In this document: piece by piece, positions 16,526 to 22,939 of the stretch
Numbering within the stretch: the first letter of the stretch is position 1
Layout: each line of letters begins with the position of its first letter
From: a virus
Direction: 5' to 3' (one strand)
DNA: 58,924 nt
IMG/VR virus record: IMGVR_UViG_3300037119_004955
Span: 1-58,924 of that record
The notes under the pieces: generated by a model
Databases searched by the model: none
The model's input: only the letters and a program-made list of their open reading frames with translations
Told to the model about the DNA's origin: nothing
Program-made: the position numbers and the translations under genes

Positions 16526-16780
16526 TCACCTCGGAGCGGCAGGTCGAGGACGCTCCGATGCTGGGATATCATTTTGAAACTTCAGCACGGCACTTCCTCC
16601 AGTCGATATCAGCGTCGGTGATGATAGGGCGGAGGGAGCGGCAGAGTCGCCGGTGGTGGATGAATCATGGCTGAGGGTATGTCGAGAACAACCTATAGTG
16701 CCGGTGATGGCGAGAATCGTCAGAATCAATAGGACGATAGCAGCGACTAAGTATGTGATGTTTTCTGAGCGTTTAGTCAT
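16526..16780 (-). CDS. Small membrane-anchored protein, first gene of the late strand
   Basis: From ATG 16780 the product has 84 residues: MTKRSENI, one hydrophobic segment (TYLVAAIVLLILTILAITG), then TIGCSRH and a Ser/Thr/Pro/Ala-rich tail. The cysteine directly after the membrane segment could be a lipid attachment site, although TIGC is a poor lipobox; an outer-membrane spanin-like role is possible. A longer frame back to 17026 covers a structured repeat region of non-coding character, so I use the inner start, which has AGAGGA nine bases upstream within a degenerate motif copy. Confidence 0.6.
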   Translation of the reverse strand: MTKRSENITYLVAAIVLLILTILAITGTIGCSRHTLSHDSSTTGDSAAPSALSSPTLISTGGSAVLKFQNDIPASERPRPAAPR

Positions 16781-17079
16781 GATGCGCCGTCCTCTGGAGG
16801 AAAACATGACGAGGGTCGAAGACGAGGATCGTTGAGCGTAGAGGAAAACACGACGAGCCTGCCGGCAGGAAAGACCGATGGCCGGAGGTCCTAGCTTGCT
16901 CAGGGCTCGACCGCGCTTCAGACTCGCCGTGAGTGCCGTGAGTGTCGAGATCGCGCGCCGCATTAGCGGCGAAGCCGCACTCACCCTGAGTGCCGTGATT
17001 GCTGACGCTGAGATCGCGCATCGCATGAGTGCTGATGCGTCGATGATAGGAACCCGCTTTTCGCGGCTGGAGGGGCGAG
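16781..17079 (-). other. Structured, repeat-bearing leader region upstream of the late genes
   Basis: No convincing gene lies here. Two imperfect direct repeats of about 45 bases (16931-16971 and 16988-17034) share GAGTGCCGTGA and GAGATCGCGC. Between them are strong hairpins: GCGGC-GAA-GCCGC (about 16966-16978) and GCACTCA-CCC-TGAGTGC (16977-16993). If transcription starts near 17079, this would be a 300-base untranslated leader, a possible site of RNA processing, regulation or antitermination. Confidence 0.5.
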
Positions 17080-17085
17080 GCTGAG

Positions 17086-17115
17086 GCTATAAAGCCTTTC
17101 AACATGCGCAGTCAA
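17086..17115 (-). promoter_or_regulatory. Candidate late promoter
   Basis: On the minus strand TTGACT (17115-17110) is followed after 18 bases by TATAGC (17091-17086), a fair sigma70-type pair. It is the only good candidate in the gap upstream of the first late gene. It does not share the A-tract design of the plus-strand promoters, which fits a different class of control. Not proven. Confidence 0.4.
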
Positions 17116-17145
17116 TGGCAGCAAGGCGGGGTTTTAGCAAAAGTT

Positions 17146-17165
17146 ATTTACGCGGTCGCGTAAAT
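17146..17165. promoter_or_regulatory. 20-bp perfect palindrome, possible operator
   Basis: The sequence ATTTACGCGGTCGCGTAAAT is an inverted repeat with 9-base arms around GT. Such sites are bound by dimeric regulators or initiators. It lies between the divergent late and early transcription units, about 30 bases behind the candidate late promoter. Confidence 0.65.
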
Positions 17166-17231
17166 ACGCAAAAAACAGTAAAAAGGGATGATAGTGATAA
17201 CTATAGCAAATAAGCGCGGTGACGTGACGGT

Positions 17232-17351
17232 TAAAAGTGATGATAGCCTAAAACGTGATGTGGGTGGGGACGAGTAAAAGTGAGGAGAGGCTAGAACGTG
17301 ATGCGTTTAAGGGTACGGGCTAGAGGAGAGGAGAGACTAGAACGTGATGCG
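17232..17351. repeat. Three 31-bp iteron-like direct repeats
   Basis: Copies at 17232-17262, 17275-17305 and 17321-17351 share TAAAAGTGAnGAnAGnCTA and end in (G/A)AACGTGATGCG. Their start-to-start distances are 43 and 46 bases, about four helical turns, so a protein would bind all of them on one face of the DNA. They lie upstream of the first early promoter in the only divergent gap. Candidate roles are replication origin or operator array. Confidence 0.75.
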
Positions 17352-17448
17352 TTTCACGGGAGAGGGAGACGCCGGGATCCGCGCTTCCATGCGCCGCGGC
17401 GAACCGGGAGGGGCCTGAAAAAAAAAGCTTTTTTTTCGGCTTTTTCTT

Positions 17449-17477
17449 TTGCTTTTCTCCCGGCTTTCGGTTAAACT
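17449..17477 (+). promoter_or_regulatory. Early promoter P1
   Basis: TTGCTT (17449-17454), 17 bases, TAAACT (17472-17477). It is preceded by A- and T-tracts (17418-17450) that may act as an UP element. It would drive the small-gene array beginning at 17553. Confidence 0.75.
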
Positions 17478-17552
17478 TCCCCCTTCGGAAGCGCGGCCCG
17501 CCGGGCCCGCCCGAAAAAAAGTTCAACCCCGCGCAGCGGGAAAGGAAACGCC

Positions 17553-17735
17553 GTGGCAGACTCCCTAGAAAACCTTTTAGCCCTTCAAGCCGGACTTTTG
17601 GCCGCGCAGGAAAAATTGGCTGAAACCGAAAAACTTTCAGCGGGCTACGCCAAGCGCGTTCTGAAAGAGCAAGGTTTGGTTAAAGTTCTGGAAGAAAAGT
17701 TTGCGGCCGCCAAGGCAAACTTCGGTAAAAAGTAG
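17553..17735 (+). CDS. Small coiled-coil protein, paralogue of 18615-18818
   Basis: The 60-residue protein starts at GTG with GCGGGAAAGGA upstream. It is a single amphipathic helix (LALQAGLLAAQEKLAETEKL, then GYAKRVLKEQG) ending in AAKANFGKK. The later gene at 18615 has the same plan and the ending AAKASFGKK, so the two arose by duplication. No function is known to me. Being first behind an early promoter, it may be an immediate-early host-directed protein. Confidence 0.75.
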   Translation: MADSLENLLALQAGLLAAQEKLAETEKLSAGYAKRVLKEQGLVKVLEEKFAAAKANFGKK

Positions 17736-17794
17736 GCCGGGGCCGGGGGGGGCCCTTGCCTTTTCTCTAACTCTCAGAAAGGAGAGGTTACAGG

Positions 17795-18022
17795 TTGACA
17801 GGACCAAGAAAAGCTCTTTGTGAGGCCCTTCGACTCTGGGCAGTCGAGGGAACTCCTCCTCACCCGTCCGTGTTTCGCGCAGCCTCTGAGGCTGCAGTCG
17901 AGGGTCTCGACTGTGACTCAGAGGGGCAGCCTCCCGACAGCGTGCAAGAAGCTAGACTGCACCTGCTGTGTAACGCGCTCGACGAAGTTGAGCGAGACTG
18001 GGAGGTGCCTCCCGGCTTCTAA
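17795..18022 (+). CDS. Small hypothetical protein (TTG start)
   Basis: The 75-residue product begins at TTG 17795, chosen because GGAGAGG lies seven bases upstream and no ATG is near. It is acidic and helical with a LHLLCNALDEVERDWEVP segment near the end. It sits between two hairpins. Family unknown. Confidence 0.6.
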   Translation: MTGPRKALCEALRLWAVEGTPPHPSVFRAASEAAVEGLDCDSEGQPPDSVQEARLHLLCNALDEVERDWEVPPGF

Positions 18023-18031
18023 CCGAGACCC

Positions 18032-18075
18032 TCAAGCCAACCCGCTTCTGCAAGGAACAGGAGCGGGCTGCTTGA
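18032..18075 (+). other. Strong hairpin after a small gene (type A)
   Basis: TCAAGC pairs with GCTTGA and CCCGCTTCTG (18041-18050) with CAGGAGCGGG (18058-18067). No T-run follows, so it is more likely an RNA-stability or processing element than a classic terminator. A close relative lies at 18491-18527. Confidence 0.7.
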
Positions 18076-18130
18076 AGGTTACGTTATGCAACCCCTAGAA
18101 AAAAAAAGCGTTTTTTTCCCGGTTTTTCTT

Positions 18131-18159
18131 TTGCTTTTTCCCGCCCGCCCGGCGAAAAT
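18131..18159 (+). promoter_or_regulatory. Early promoter P2
   Basis: TTGCTT (18131-18136), 17 bases, GAAAAT (18154-18159), with A/T-tracts from 18097 on. The -10 box is the weakest of the six related promoters. It would drive the gene at 18228. Confidence 0.6.
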
Positions 18160-18227
18160 CGGGCCTCGCCCGCCCGGCGGCGCGACCCCGGTTCCAGGGA
18201 ATGGAACGAAACGAGAAAGGAAACGAC

Positions 18228-18485
18228 ATGCCAGAGGACACGAAAAAGGACAGCCCGCTTTTGCGGTGGGCCAAGCACATTCGACAAGGAGAGAACACCC
18301 TAGCGGCCCTCGCCTTGCACGAGGCGGTTCAACAGGCAACCGGCACAAAAGTTGGGGAAACAACCGTCCGGGTTCAAGCCACTCCAAGGGAGTACTTGTG
18401 CCGGATGAAAAGCCTTTTCAGGCTAGCAGCCGACGAGGCCCTGGAAGAAGAGGTTAAAGGTTACGAAGCCCGCAACCCCGGTTAG
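18228..18485 (+). CDS. Small hypothetical protein
   Basis: With ATG 18228 (GAGAAAGGA eight bases upstream) the product has 85 residues. An in-frame ATG at 18201 would add nine residues but lacks a ribosome binding site and lies close to the P2 start point. The protein is helical and charged (SPLLRWAKHIRQGENTLAAL; later DEALEEEVKGYEARN). No family recognised. Confidence 0.65.
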   Translation: MPEDTKKDSPLLRWAKHIRQGENTLAALALHEAVQQATGTKVGETTVRVQATPREYLCRMKSLFRLAADEALEEEVKGYEARNPG

Positions 18486-18490
18486 TCCCC

Positions 18491-18527
18491 CAAGCCAACC
18501 CGCCCCAGCAATGGGACGGGCTGCTTG
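18491..18527 (+). other. Strong hairpin after a small gene (type A)
   Basis: CAAGC pairs with GCTTG and CCCGCCCCA (18499-18507) with TGGGACGGG (18512-18520). The outer sequence CAAGCCAACCCG and the inner GGGCTGCTTG are shared with the hairpin at 18032, so the element was duplicated with its gene. Confidence 0.7.
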
Positions 18528-18614
18528 TGGAACTTCCACCCGGTTGTCCTGCCCGGTAAGACAGGACAGAACCCCTCAACCGTCACCCACTGGGTGCGGG
18601 AAAGGAACCGTATC

Positions 18615-18818
18615 ATGGCAGAGGCAACCAAGCCAGCCAAGGGCTCATTGGACGAACTGTTCGCACTCCAACAGGAGATGGATGCAGCCAACCGCAAGTT
18701 GGCCGAGACTGAGAAGGCATCCAAGGGTTACGCGAATCGCGTGATCAAGGAGCGTGCCATCGCGCAGGACCTGGAAGCCAAGTTCACGGCTGCCAAGGCA
18801 TCGTTCGGCAAGAAGTAA
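18615..18818 (+). CDS. Small coiled-coil protein, paralogue of 17553-17735
   Basis: The 67-residue product from ATG 18615 (GCGGGAAAGGAACCGT upstream) repeats the plan of the first gene: LFALQQEMDAANRKLAETEK, GYANRVIKERA, and the ending TAAKASFGKK. Its third-position base use is closer to the structural genes than that of the paralogue, so the copies have diverged for some time. Confidence 0.75.
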   Translation: MAEATKPAKGSLDELFALQQEMDAANRKLAETEKASKGYANRVIKERAIAQDLEAKFTAAKASFGKK

Positions 18819-18839
18819 TCAGCCGGAGGCCGGAGCAAC

Positions 18840-18866
18840 CCTCTCCTGGAGAAAAACCAGGAGAGG
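18840..18866 (+). other. Strong hairpin (type B)
   Basis: CCTCTCCTGG (18840-18849) and CCAGGAGAGG (18857-18866) form a perfect 10-bp stem with loop AGAAAAA. The left arm and loop also read CTGGAGAAAAA, the right half of the dispersed motif. Confidence 0.75.
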
Positions 18867-18904
18867 CCTCTCCGACAACCTGTTGGTTGCGGGAAAGGAC
18901 TGTT

Positions 18905-19090
18905 ATGAGGAACCCAAGAACGGGACGGGTCCGCTTGGACACGGAGTCCGCCTACCAGGAGGCGACTGCTGGTCGCGATGAGGAAGTGCCGGTGCGCTTC
19001 CTTGCCGAGGAAGGCAACGGCTGGGATTATATCGACACCAGTTGCCCCGGCCAACCCAAGGATCCGGATTACGAATACGGCCCGGATTAG
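18905..19090 (+). CDS. Small acidic hypothetical protein
   Basis: ATG 18905 follows GCGGGAAAGGACTGTT. The 61-residue product ends in an acidic, aromatic stretch (GWDYIDTSCPGQPKDPDYEY) reminiscent of small DNA-mimic or inhibitor proteins, but no family can be named. Confidence 0.65.
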   Translation: MRNPRTGRVRLDTESAYQEATAGRDEEVPVRFLAEEGNGWDYIDTSCPGQPKDPDYEYGPD

Positions 19091-19103
19091 ACACCCGGAG
19101 CAA

Positions 19104-19126
19104 CCCTCTCCTACCACAGGAGAGGG
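19104..19126 (+). other. Strong hairpin (type B)
   Basis: CCCTCTCCT pairs perfectly with AGGAGAGGG around the loop ACCAC. Its right arm AGGAGAGG has the form of a Shine-Dalgarno sequence, held closed by the left arm. Confidence 0.75.
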
Positions 19127-19166
19127 CTCTCCGATTGTCTGATTCTGGACACGGAAAGGAGTTTCT

Positions 19167-19376
19167 ATGGATCCGATTCGAGTGGCAGTGCCCGACAGCA
19201 AGGCGGTGCTTTGCGCGGTCATTTCGCCTGCTGGTCAATTCGACACGCCCAAGATTGAAATCTGGGCACGAGACCCGGCTATGGAGCCGGACGACAGCCG
19301 TCTTCCCACCAGAAAGGAAATCGCCGACGCAGGAATGGCGCTCGTCAGTTTCATTCAAGACGCTCTGCCGGGATAA
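19167..19376 (+). CDS. Small hypothetical protein
   Basis: The 69-residue product starts at ATG 19167 behind GGAAAGGAG. It has a beta-rich first half (VAVPDSKAVLCAVISPAGQF) and a helix near the end (RKEIADAGMALVSFIQDAL). It has the same hairpin-leader-gene arrangement as its neighbours. Function unknown. Confidence 0.65.
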   Translation: MDPIRVAVPDSKAVLCAVISPAGQFDTPKIEIWARDPAMEPDDSRLPTRKEIADAGMALVSFIQDALPG

Positions 19377-19402
19377 CGGGTTATTGAACCGGCTAGCGGA
19401 TC

Positions 19403-19427
19403 CCTCCCCTGGATGTTCCGGGGGAGG
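19403..19427 (+). other. Strong hairpin (type B)
   Basis: CCTCCCCTGG (19403-19412) pairs with CCGGGGGAGG (19418-19427) with one G-U pair and loop ATGTT. It is followed by the leader and GCGGGAAAGGACTGT of the next gene. Confidence 0.7.
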
Positions 19428-19464
19428 ATTCCGACGGCTTGTTGCTGCGGGAAAGGACTGTATC

Positions 19465-19692
19465 ATGTACGATGAGAACGAAGACCGATACGATCGTTGC
19501 GAGGATGAGGACAGCGGATGTGACTTTGCTGATCCCGGAGGTAGGTCCGCGTTGCGTGCTGCTTCCAAGAGGAACCCACGCAACCTACCGTGTCCCACGT
19601 GTGGGGCACCAAACCGCCTGACGCCAGCGGATCGTGCTCGCGGGTACCAGTGCGACAGTTGTGCTGATCGTGCTGAGAGGGGAGGTGACTAA
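19465..19692 (+). CDS. Small zinc-ribbon protein
   Basis: The 75-residue protein has an acidic N-terminal half (YDENEDRYDRCEDEDSG) and a C-terminal zinc ribbon with CPTCGAPN and CDSC, 17 residues apart. ATG 19465 follows GCGGGAAAGGACTGTATC. Zinc ribbons of this size often contact RNA polymerase or nucleic acid. Confidence 0.7.
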   Translation: MYDENEDRYDRCEDEDSGCDFADPGGRSALRAASKRNPRNLPCPTCGAPNRLTPADRARGYQCDSCADRAERGGD

Positions 19693-19694
19693 CC

Positions 19695-19925
19695 ATGTAC
19701 GACACCGACACCAGGATGTCAGCGATACTCGACATCACCCTGATCACAGGGTGTCGCCTCCCTCTGGAGGACCGCACCCAATTCTCTCATGCGTTCCAGA
19801 AAGCGTTACATCAGTATCAGAACGACGCGCGCCCTCAGTTTAAAGCCCTGAAATTCGAGGCCTTAGCTAAGTGCGTGCTCGCGTGGGCTGATCACGCTAT
19901 CGATCTCCGACTAAAGTCTCGTTAG
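19695..19925 (+). CDS. Small helical hypothetical protein
   Basis: The gene starts two bases after the previous stop, with GGGGAGGTGA upstream of ATG 19695. Its 76 residues are mostly helical (THFSHAFQKALHQYQN-like middle, then ALAKCVLAWADHAIDLRLK). No family recognised. Confidence 0.65.
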   Translation: MYDTDTRMSAILDITLITGCRLPLEDRTQFSHAFQKALHQYQNDARPQFKALKFEALAKCVLAWADHAIDLRLKSR

Positions 19926-19963
19926 GTGACGAGACCCTTTGATGAAAGGATAAGGATAAGCTT

Positions 19964-20296
19964 ATGGCTACTAAGCAACAGATGTTCGATCGTGCTAACC
20001 ACATCAGGATCCGAAAGGTACAGAAGGTCAAGTCAGGACATCATGTCCTCACGACCGGCGGGACTGTCGCCTTGAACGTGAGGCCATACATCCCTCCCTC
20101 GAAGCAAGAAGAGGCGAGGGCCATGGGTGATAACTATGTCCCCTATCCCAGCAAATGGGGATGGGTCGGCGACATGCTAAGAGGCGGGACAGTACGCTTC
20201 AGCCAGGATGCGGTGGACATTGCCGCCCCTCCTGGAATCTTCGAACAGGCCTGCATCTACTACGGGAGAGATGTCAGGACCCAGAGAGCATCGTGA
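19964..20296 (+). CDS. Hypothetical protein
   Basis: The 110-residue, basic protein begins ATKQQMFDRANHIRIRKVQK and has a beta-rich middle (VLTTGGTVALNVRPYIPP). GAAAGGATAAGG lies ahead of ATG 19964. It ends before a good terminator. Family unknown. Confidence 0.65.
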   Translation: MATKQQMFDRANHIRIRKVQKVKSGHHVLTTGGTVALNVRPYIPPSKQEEARAMGDNYVPYPSKWGWVGDMLRGGTVRFSQDAVDIAAPPGIFEQACIYYGRDVRTQRAS

Positions 20297-20310
20297 TCCT
20301 TTCCCGTTTG

Positions 20311-20346
20311 GGACCTCGGTGCTGAAAAGTGCCGGGGTCCATTTTA
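20311..20346 (+). terminator. Rho-independent terminator candidate
   Basis: GGACCTCGG (20311-20319) pairs with CCGGGGTCC (20332-20340), with one G-U pair, and is followed by ATTTTAG. It would end the transcript of the small-gene array. Confidence 0.65.
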
Positions 20347-20364
20347 GTCGCTTAGGGAGAACCA

Positions 20365-20374
20365 TCTTCTGGAG
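20365..20374 (+). repeat. Dispersed motif core, exact copy
   Basis: The copy is intergenic. Its GGAG lies seven bases before ATG 20382 and is the only ribosome binding site there, so the motif sets translation of that gene. Confidence 0.85.
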
Positions 20375-20381
20375 ATAAATA

Positions 20382-20720
20382 ATGCTGAACGATGAGTTGC
20401 GGCGGCGGATTGTGTCGCTCGAAGAGGCGCATAACCGCCAGAGGCCCCTTCAGGTGGTTCTAGACGGTTCCGGTCGGTATAGGGGTTCGATCCCCGAGGT
20501 GAGGCCTAAGGAACCTGCAGCATCGTCCTCAGAGCCTGGAAAGAACCCTTACGGACATCCGGTGTGGGGTGCGGTGTCTGGGGTGCTGAAAGGCAGTTTT
20601 AACGTCGAAAAGAAACTAGCGGAGTCTCTGGCGAGGGGTTGGGTAGAATCCCACCCTCACGCGGGGATGGAATCATTGGAGACTGCAGTGCGAGACTGTT
20701 TGGCGGAACTAAAGCACTAA
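20382..20720 (+). CDS. Hypothetical protein
   Basis: The 112-residue product is charged: a first helix ELRRRIVSLEEAHNRQRP, a Pro/Gly-rich middle, and a C-terminal helix pair (NVEKKLAESLARGWVESH; SLETAVRDCLAELKH). It stands alone between a terminator and a 1-kb gene-free stretch. Function unknown. Confidence 0.6.
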   Translation: MLNDELRRRIVSLEEAHNRQRPLQVVLDGSGRYRGSIPEVRPKEPAASSSEPGKNPYGHPVWGAVSGVLKGSFNVEKKLAESLARGWVESHPHAGMESLETAVRDCLAELKH

Positions 20721-20893
20721 TCATGCGAGATGATCGCTTCAAACGTCGCTGCCTTTCGTGTTTGGGTGCCTGTACACCTCCAAATCATTCGAATACGCCT
20801 CCCAAAGTTCCTTTTACCCACTCCCACCCCTCAAAAAGGCGTAACTTCAGCTTCTTACGCATAACTTCCTATAGTTACCGTAGTACGGATGAA

Positions 20894-20919
20894 AAAGACC
20901 CCGACAACTCGGGGGGTCT
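20894..20919 (-). terminator. Rho-independent terminator on the minus strand
   Basis: Read on the minus strand, AGACCCC(CC) pairs with GGGGTCT across the loop GAGTTGTC and is followed directly by TTTTTC. On the plus strand the hairpin is not followed by T. All annotated genes nearby are on the plus strand, so the terminator must serve a minus-strand transcript or block read-through. Confidence 0.7.
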
Positions 20920-21008
20920 ACAGAGTCACCTTTACCTTAAACGTAACTTAACTTACTACTACTCAAGAAGCTTCATGGCTGCAGTCGTCCTAGACGGTGC
21001 GTACGGTC
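20895..21008 (-). ncRNA. Possible small RNA on the minus strand
   Basis: A -10 element of the form GGTAAAATGG is seen on the minus strand near 21017-21022, the same form as in promoter P5, although no good -35 box is present. About 110 bases downstream is a hairpin with a T-run. A transcript between them would contain no gene longer than a few codons. Evidence is sequence signals only. Confidence 0.3.
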
Positions 21009-21544
21009 AACCCATTTTACCAAAAAAAGGGGTGTCCATTGGGAAACGAAAATACGCGCGTTTAGCAAAGTTGCGGCGCTATCACCTACCGAAAGACACG
21101 GCCCAAAAGCGAAAAACAGCTATAAACCACTGCCCCATCAAGCCTTTACCCCCAAAAGCGCCACGGGCGAAAAAGCCTCTTACGTACGATTCGCGACGAT
21201 CGTCCCATACCCCTAAAAACAACGGCGAGGTCTCGTCCCGTAGTAGTACGTTTGTACATTCATCGTACGCATTGACATCTCTAATACCAGTTATCAAAAC
21301 TCCACGCAAATCCCTGCGATCATCCCAGAACCCCCATTGCCCCAAGCTGTCGCCTCAAAAACGTCAAATAACTAAACAGAGAGCCCTTATAGAACTACTA
21401 GAACGCGGTTACCCCTTCCTATACCGCTCCTCTCGCCTTAGTTATAGCCCTGATAACGAGTTTCGTAGCGCTCCTCCCCTGAGTCCGAGCCCGCTACCCC
21501 AAGTCACTCCTGCGAAAAAAAAGCGAAAAAAAGCGAAAAAACTT

Positions 21545-21573
21545 TTGCTTTTTCGCCGCCCGTTGTTTACACT
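21545..21573 (+). promoter_or_regulatory. Early promoter P3
   Basis: TTGCTT (21545-21550), 17 bases, TACACT (21568-21573). Three A-runs (GAAAAAAAAGCGAAAAAAAG type) lie directly upstream. It drives the gene string from 21722 on. Confidence 0.8.
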
Positions 21574-21721
21574 GCTTTCGCGAGGTCGGACCCGCCCAAC
21601 CGAAAGGAGAGACTTGTGTCTCTTCAAGGATCAAAGGGTTCGCCTCTTTACTTCCAGAAGATCCCTCTTACCTACGCGATTGGTCAGGTAGAGAGTGGAA
21701 ACCTTCCGGGAAAGGTAGTCC

Positions 21722-22036
21722 ATGTTCACTGAAGCCCAAGCACGCGACGCCCTGCGACGTCTAGCTGATGACGCCATAAGAGTGCAGGATGCCTGCAATC
21801 TCTCTGGCGTGGCCCAGAGTTTTGCCGAAGCCTGCATCACCCTTCGCCTCATAGCCCAGGCCCTCGGCCTCCCCGGCGATACCGAATGGTGTAACCGACA
21901 TCCGATCGTCACCCTCTGGGTGGACAAGCTCTGTGATCTCAACGGCCACTGCGGTCCTGCCTCCGCCCTCAACGATGAGTACTCGCAAGCAGTCAAGATT
22001 GTGCAGGATATTGCTCACAACGGTAAGATCGTCTAA
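21722..22036 (+). CDS. Hypothetical helical protein
   Basis: The 104-residue product is all-helical (EAQARDALRRLADDAIRVQD at the start) with two Cys and two His residues, and starts behind CCGGGAAAGG. It is the first gene after promoter P3. No family recognised. Confidence 0.65.
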   Translation: MFTEAQARDALRRLADDAIRVQDACNLSGVAQSFAEACITLRLIAQALGLPGDTEWCNRHPIVTLWVDKLCDLNGHCGPASALNDEYSQAVKIVQDIAHNGKIV

Positions 22037-22063
22037 CCGGCGTATTCACAAGGAGTTACAACC

Positions 22064-22363
22064 ATGCCTCGCCCCACAAAGTCCAAGCCACCCGAACGGT
22101 GGCTCCCCAAGACAACCTTGATCAGAGACGCGCTCTACAATACCTCGAACCAATCTGGTTCATCCCCAGAATATGCTAAGGGCGTCGTCTTGGGAGTCGT
22201 CTCCACTCTGATGGCAGCAGGGTGTGACTACGACACCGCCATCAAGTTCGTCTCTCGTCACCTTCCCCATGGCGTCACGAACGATCGCGTCCCCAAAGAC
22301 TGGCTCGTGGACCTGGAAATGATGCCGCCGTCGGAACCATCTTCTGGAGAAAAAGGAGCGTAA
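22064..22363 (+). CDS. Hypothetical protein
   Basis: The 99-residue product has a basic, Pro-rich start and a helical middle (EYAKGVVLGVVSTLMAAG). AAGGAG lies nine bases before ATG 22064. Its last residues, SSGEKGA, are coded by an exact copy of the dispersed motif. Confidence 0.65.
   Translation: MPRPTKSKPPERWLPKTTLIRDALYNTSNQSGSSPEYAKGVVLGVVSTLMAAGCDYDTAIKFVSRHLPHGVTNDRVPKDWLVDLEMMPPSEPSSGEKGA
22340..22349 (+). repeat. Dispersed motif core, exact copy
   Basis: The copy lies at the end of a gene, read in frame as SSGEK. The long flanks ACCAT and AAAAA both match the consensus. Confidence 0.85.
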
Positions 22364-22366
22364 GTC

Positions 22367-22609
22367 ATGGGTCCCGATTTATCAGTCATGTATACCGACG
22401 ATCAAGGCGAAGATCAGGAACTGTACAACGAGGCTGCCGCCTCCCACATACTCGCTAACCGCGCACGCGGTGAGACCGAAGTCGATGACTCTATGGAGGA
22501 CGAGTTCGCTGCATTGTGCCAAAGTTGGTACATCCCGTACTACCCTCCCAAGTATCGCCCGTCAAAGTACGAGATCGTGAATGGTCAGGTAACGAAGAAA
22601 GGAGTCTGA
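22367..22609 (+). CDS. Hypothetical acidic protein
   Basis: The 80-residue product starts three bases after the previous stop. It is acidic in the first 45 residues and has an aromatic, Pro-rich end (WYIPYYPPKYRPSKYEI). AAGGAGCG precedes the start. Function unknown. Confidence 0.6.
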   Translation: MGPDLSVMYTDDQGEDQELYNEAAASHILANRARGETEVDDSMEDEFAALCQSWYIPYYPPKYRPSKYEIVNGQVTKKGV

Positions 22610-22611
22610 AC

Positions 22612-22887
22612 ATGCTCGCCAAAGTTATACAATTAATAGCCGACATCAAAAAGGATGTGGAGTATTGCGCCTACTGTAACGATATGGAAAGCCATCGCCC
22701 CGGTCGCCGCACGCCGGCAGTCCGCAACTGGCTAGTGGCGTTCGAGATAATTGCCCGTCACTGCTTTTACTCCAGAATATGCCGACTTCGGGGTCACCGC
22801 CTAACCGAATCCGGTGTAAGTGTCGAAAACGGCACCTCCCGCATGTCTTGCTCAAGGTGTGGCGAAGACTGGGATGTGCAGTGGTAG
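22612..22887 (+). CDS. Zinc-binding hypothetical protein
   Basis: From ATG 22612, with AAAGGAG upstream, the product has 91 residues with two Cys pairs: YCAYC near residue 19 and CSRCGEDW at the end. These could form one zinc site. An earlier in-frame ATG at 22516 lies inside the preceding gene and lacks a ribosome binding site. Confidence 0.6.
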   Translation: MLAKVIQLIADIKKDVEYCAYCNDMESHRPGRRTPAVRNWLVAFEIIARHCFYSRICRLRGHRLTESGVSVENGTSRMSCSRCGEDWDVQW

Positions 22888-22939
22888 AAACGAGTGACTC
22901 TAACAGTGTAGTAGTTTTCTCCAGAAGGAGGTTAGCCCG

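Larger units (their letters stand above)
20721..21721. other. Gene-free region, C-rich on the plus strand
   Basis: A 350-codon frame (20639-21691) is open here, but its product is an implausible mixture of Arg, Lys, Ser, Pro and Thr without domains, reflecting base composition. The plus strand is poor in G. The region holds a minus-strand terminator (20895-20919), a possible minus-strand promoter near 21017, pairs of short repeats (CGATCGTCCCA and CGATCATCCCA) and promoter P3 at its end. It could hold an origin or non-coding RNA genes. Confidence 0.55.

Noticed and set aside
16781-17026. N-terminal extension of the first late membrane protein
   Set aside because: The extension is coded by the structured repeat region, is rich in Arg, Ser and Ala, and no ribosome binding site precedes it, while the inner ATG 16780 has one.
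18840-18866. Counting the type B hairpin as a copy of the dispersed motif
   Set aside because: CTGGAGAAAAA matches the right half, but the left half CATCTT is absent and the sequence is explained by the perfect stem-loop.
20639-21691. A 350-codon open frame on the plus strand
   Set aside because: Its product is an Arg/Lys/Ser/Pro/Thr mixture without domains and its start lies inside another gene. The openness follows from the low G content of the strand.
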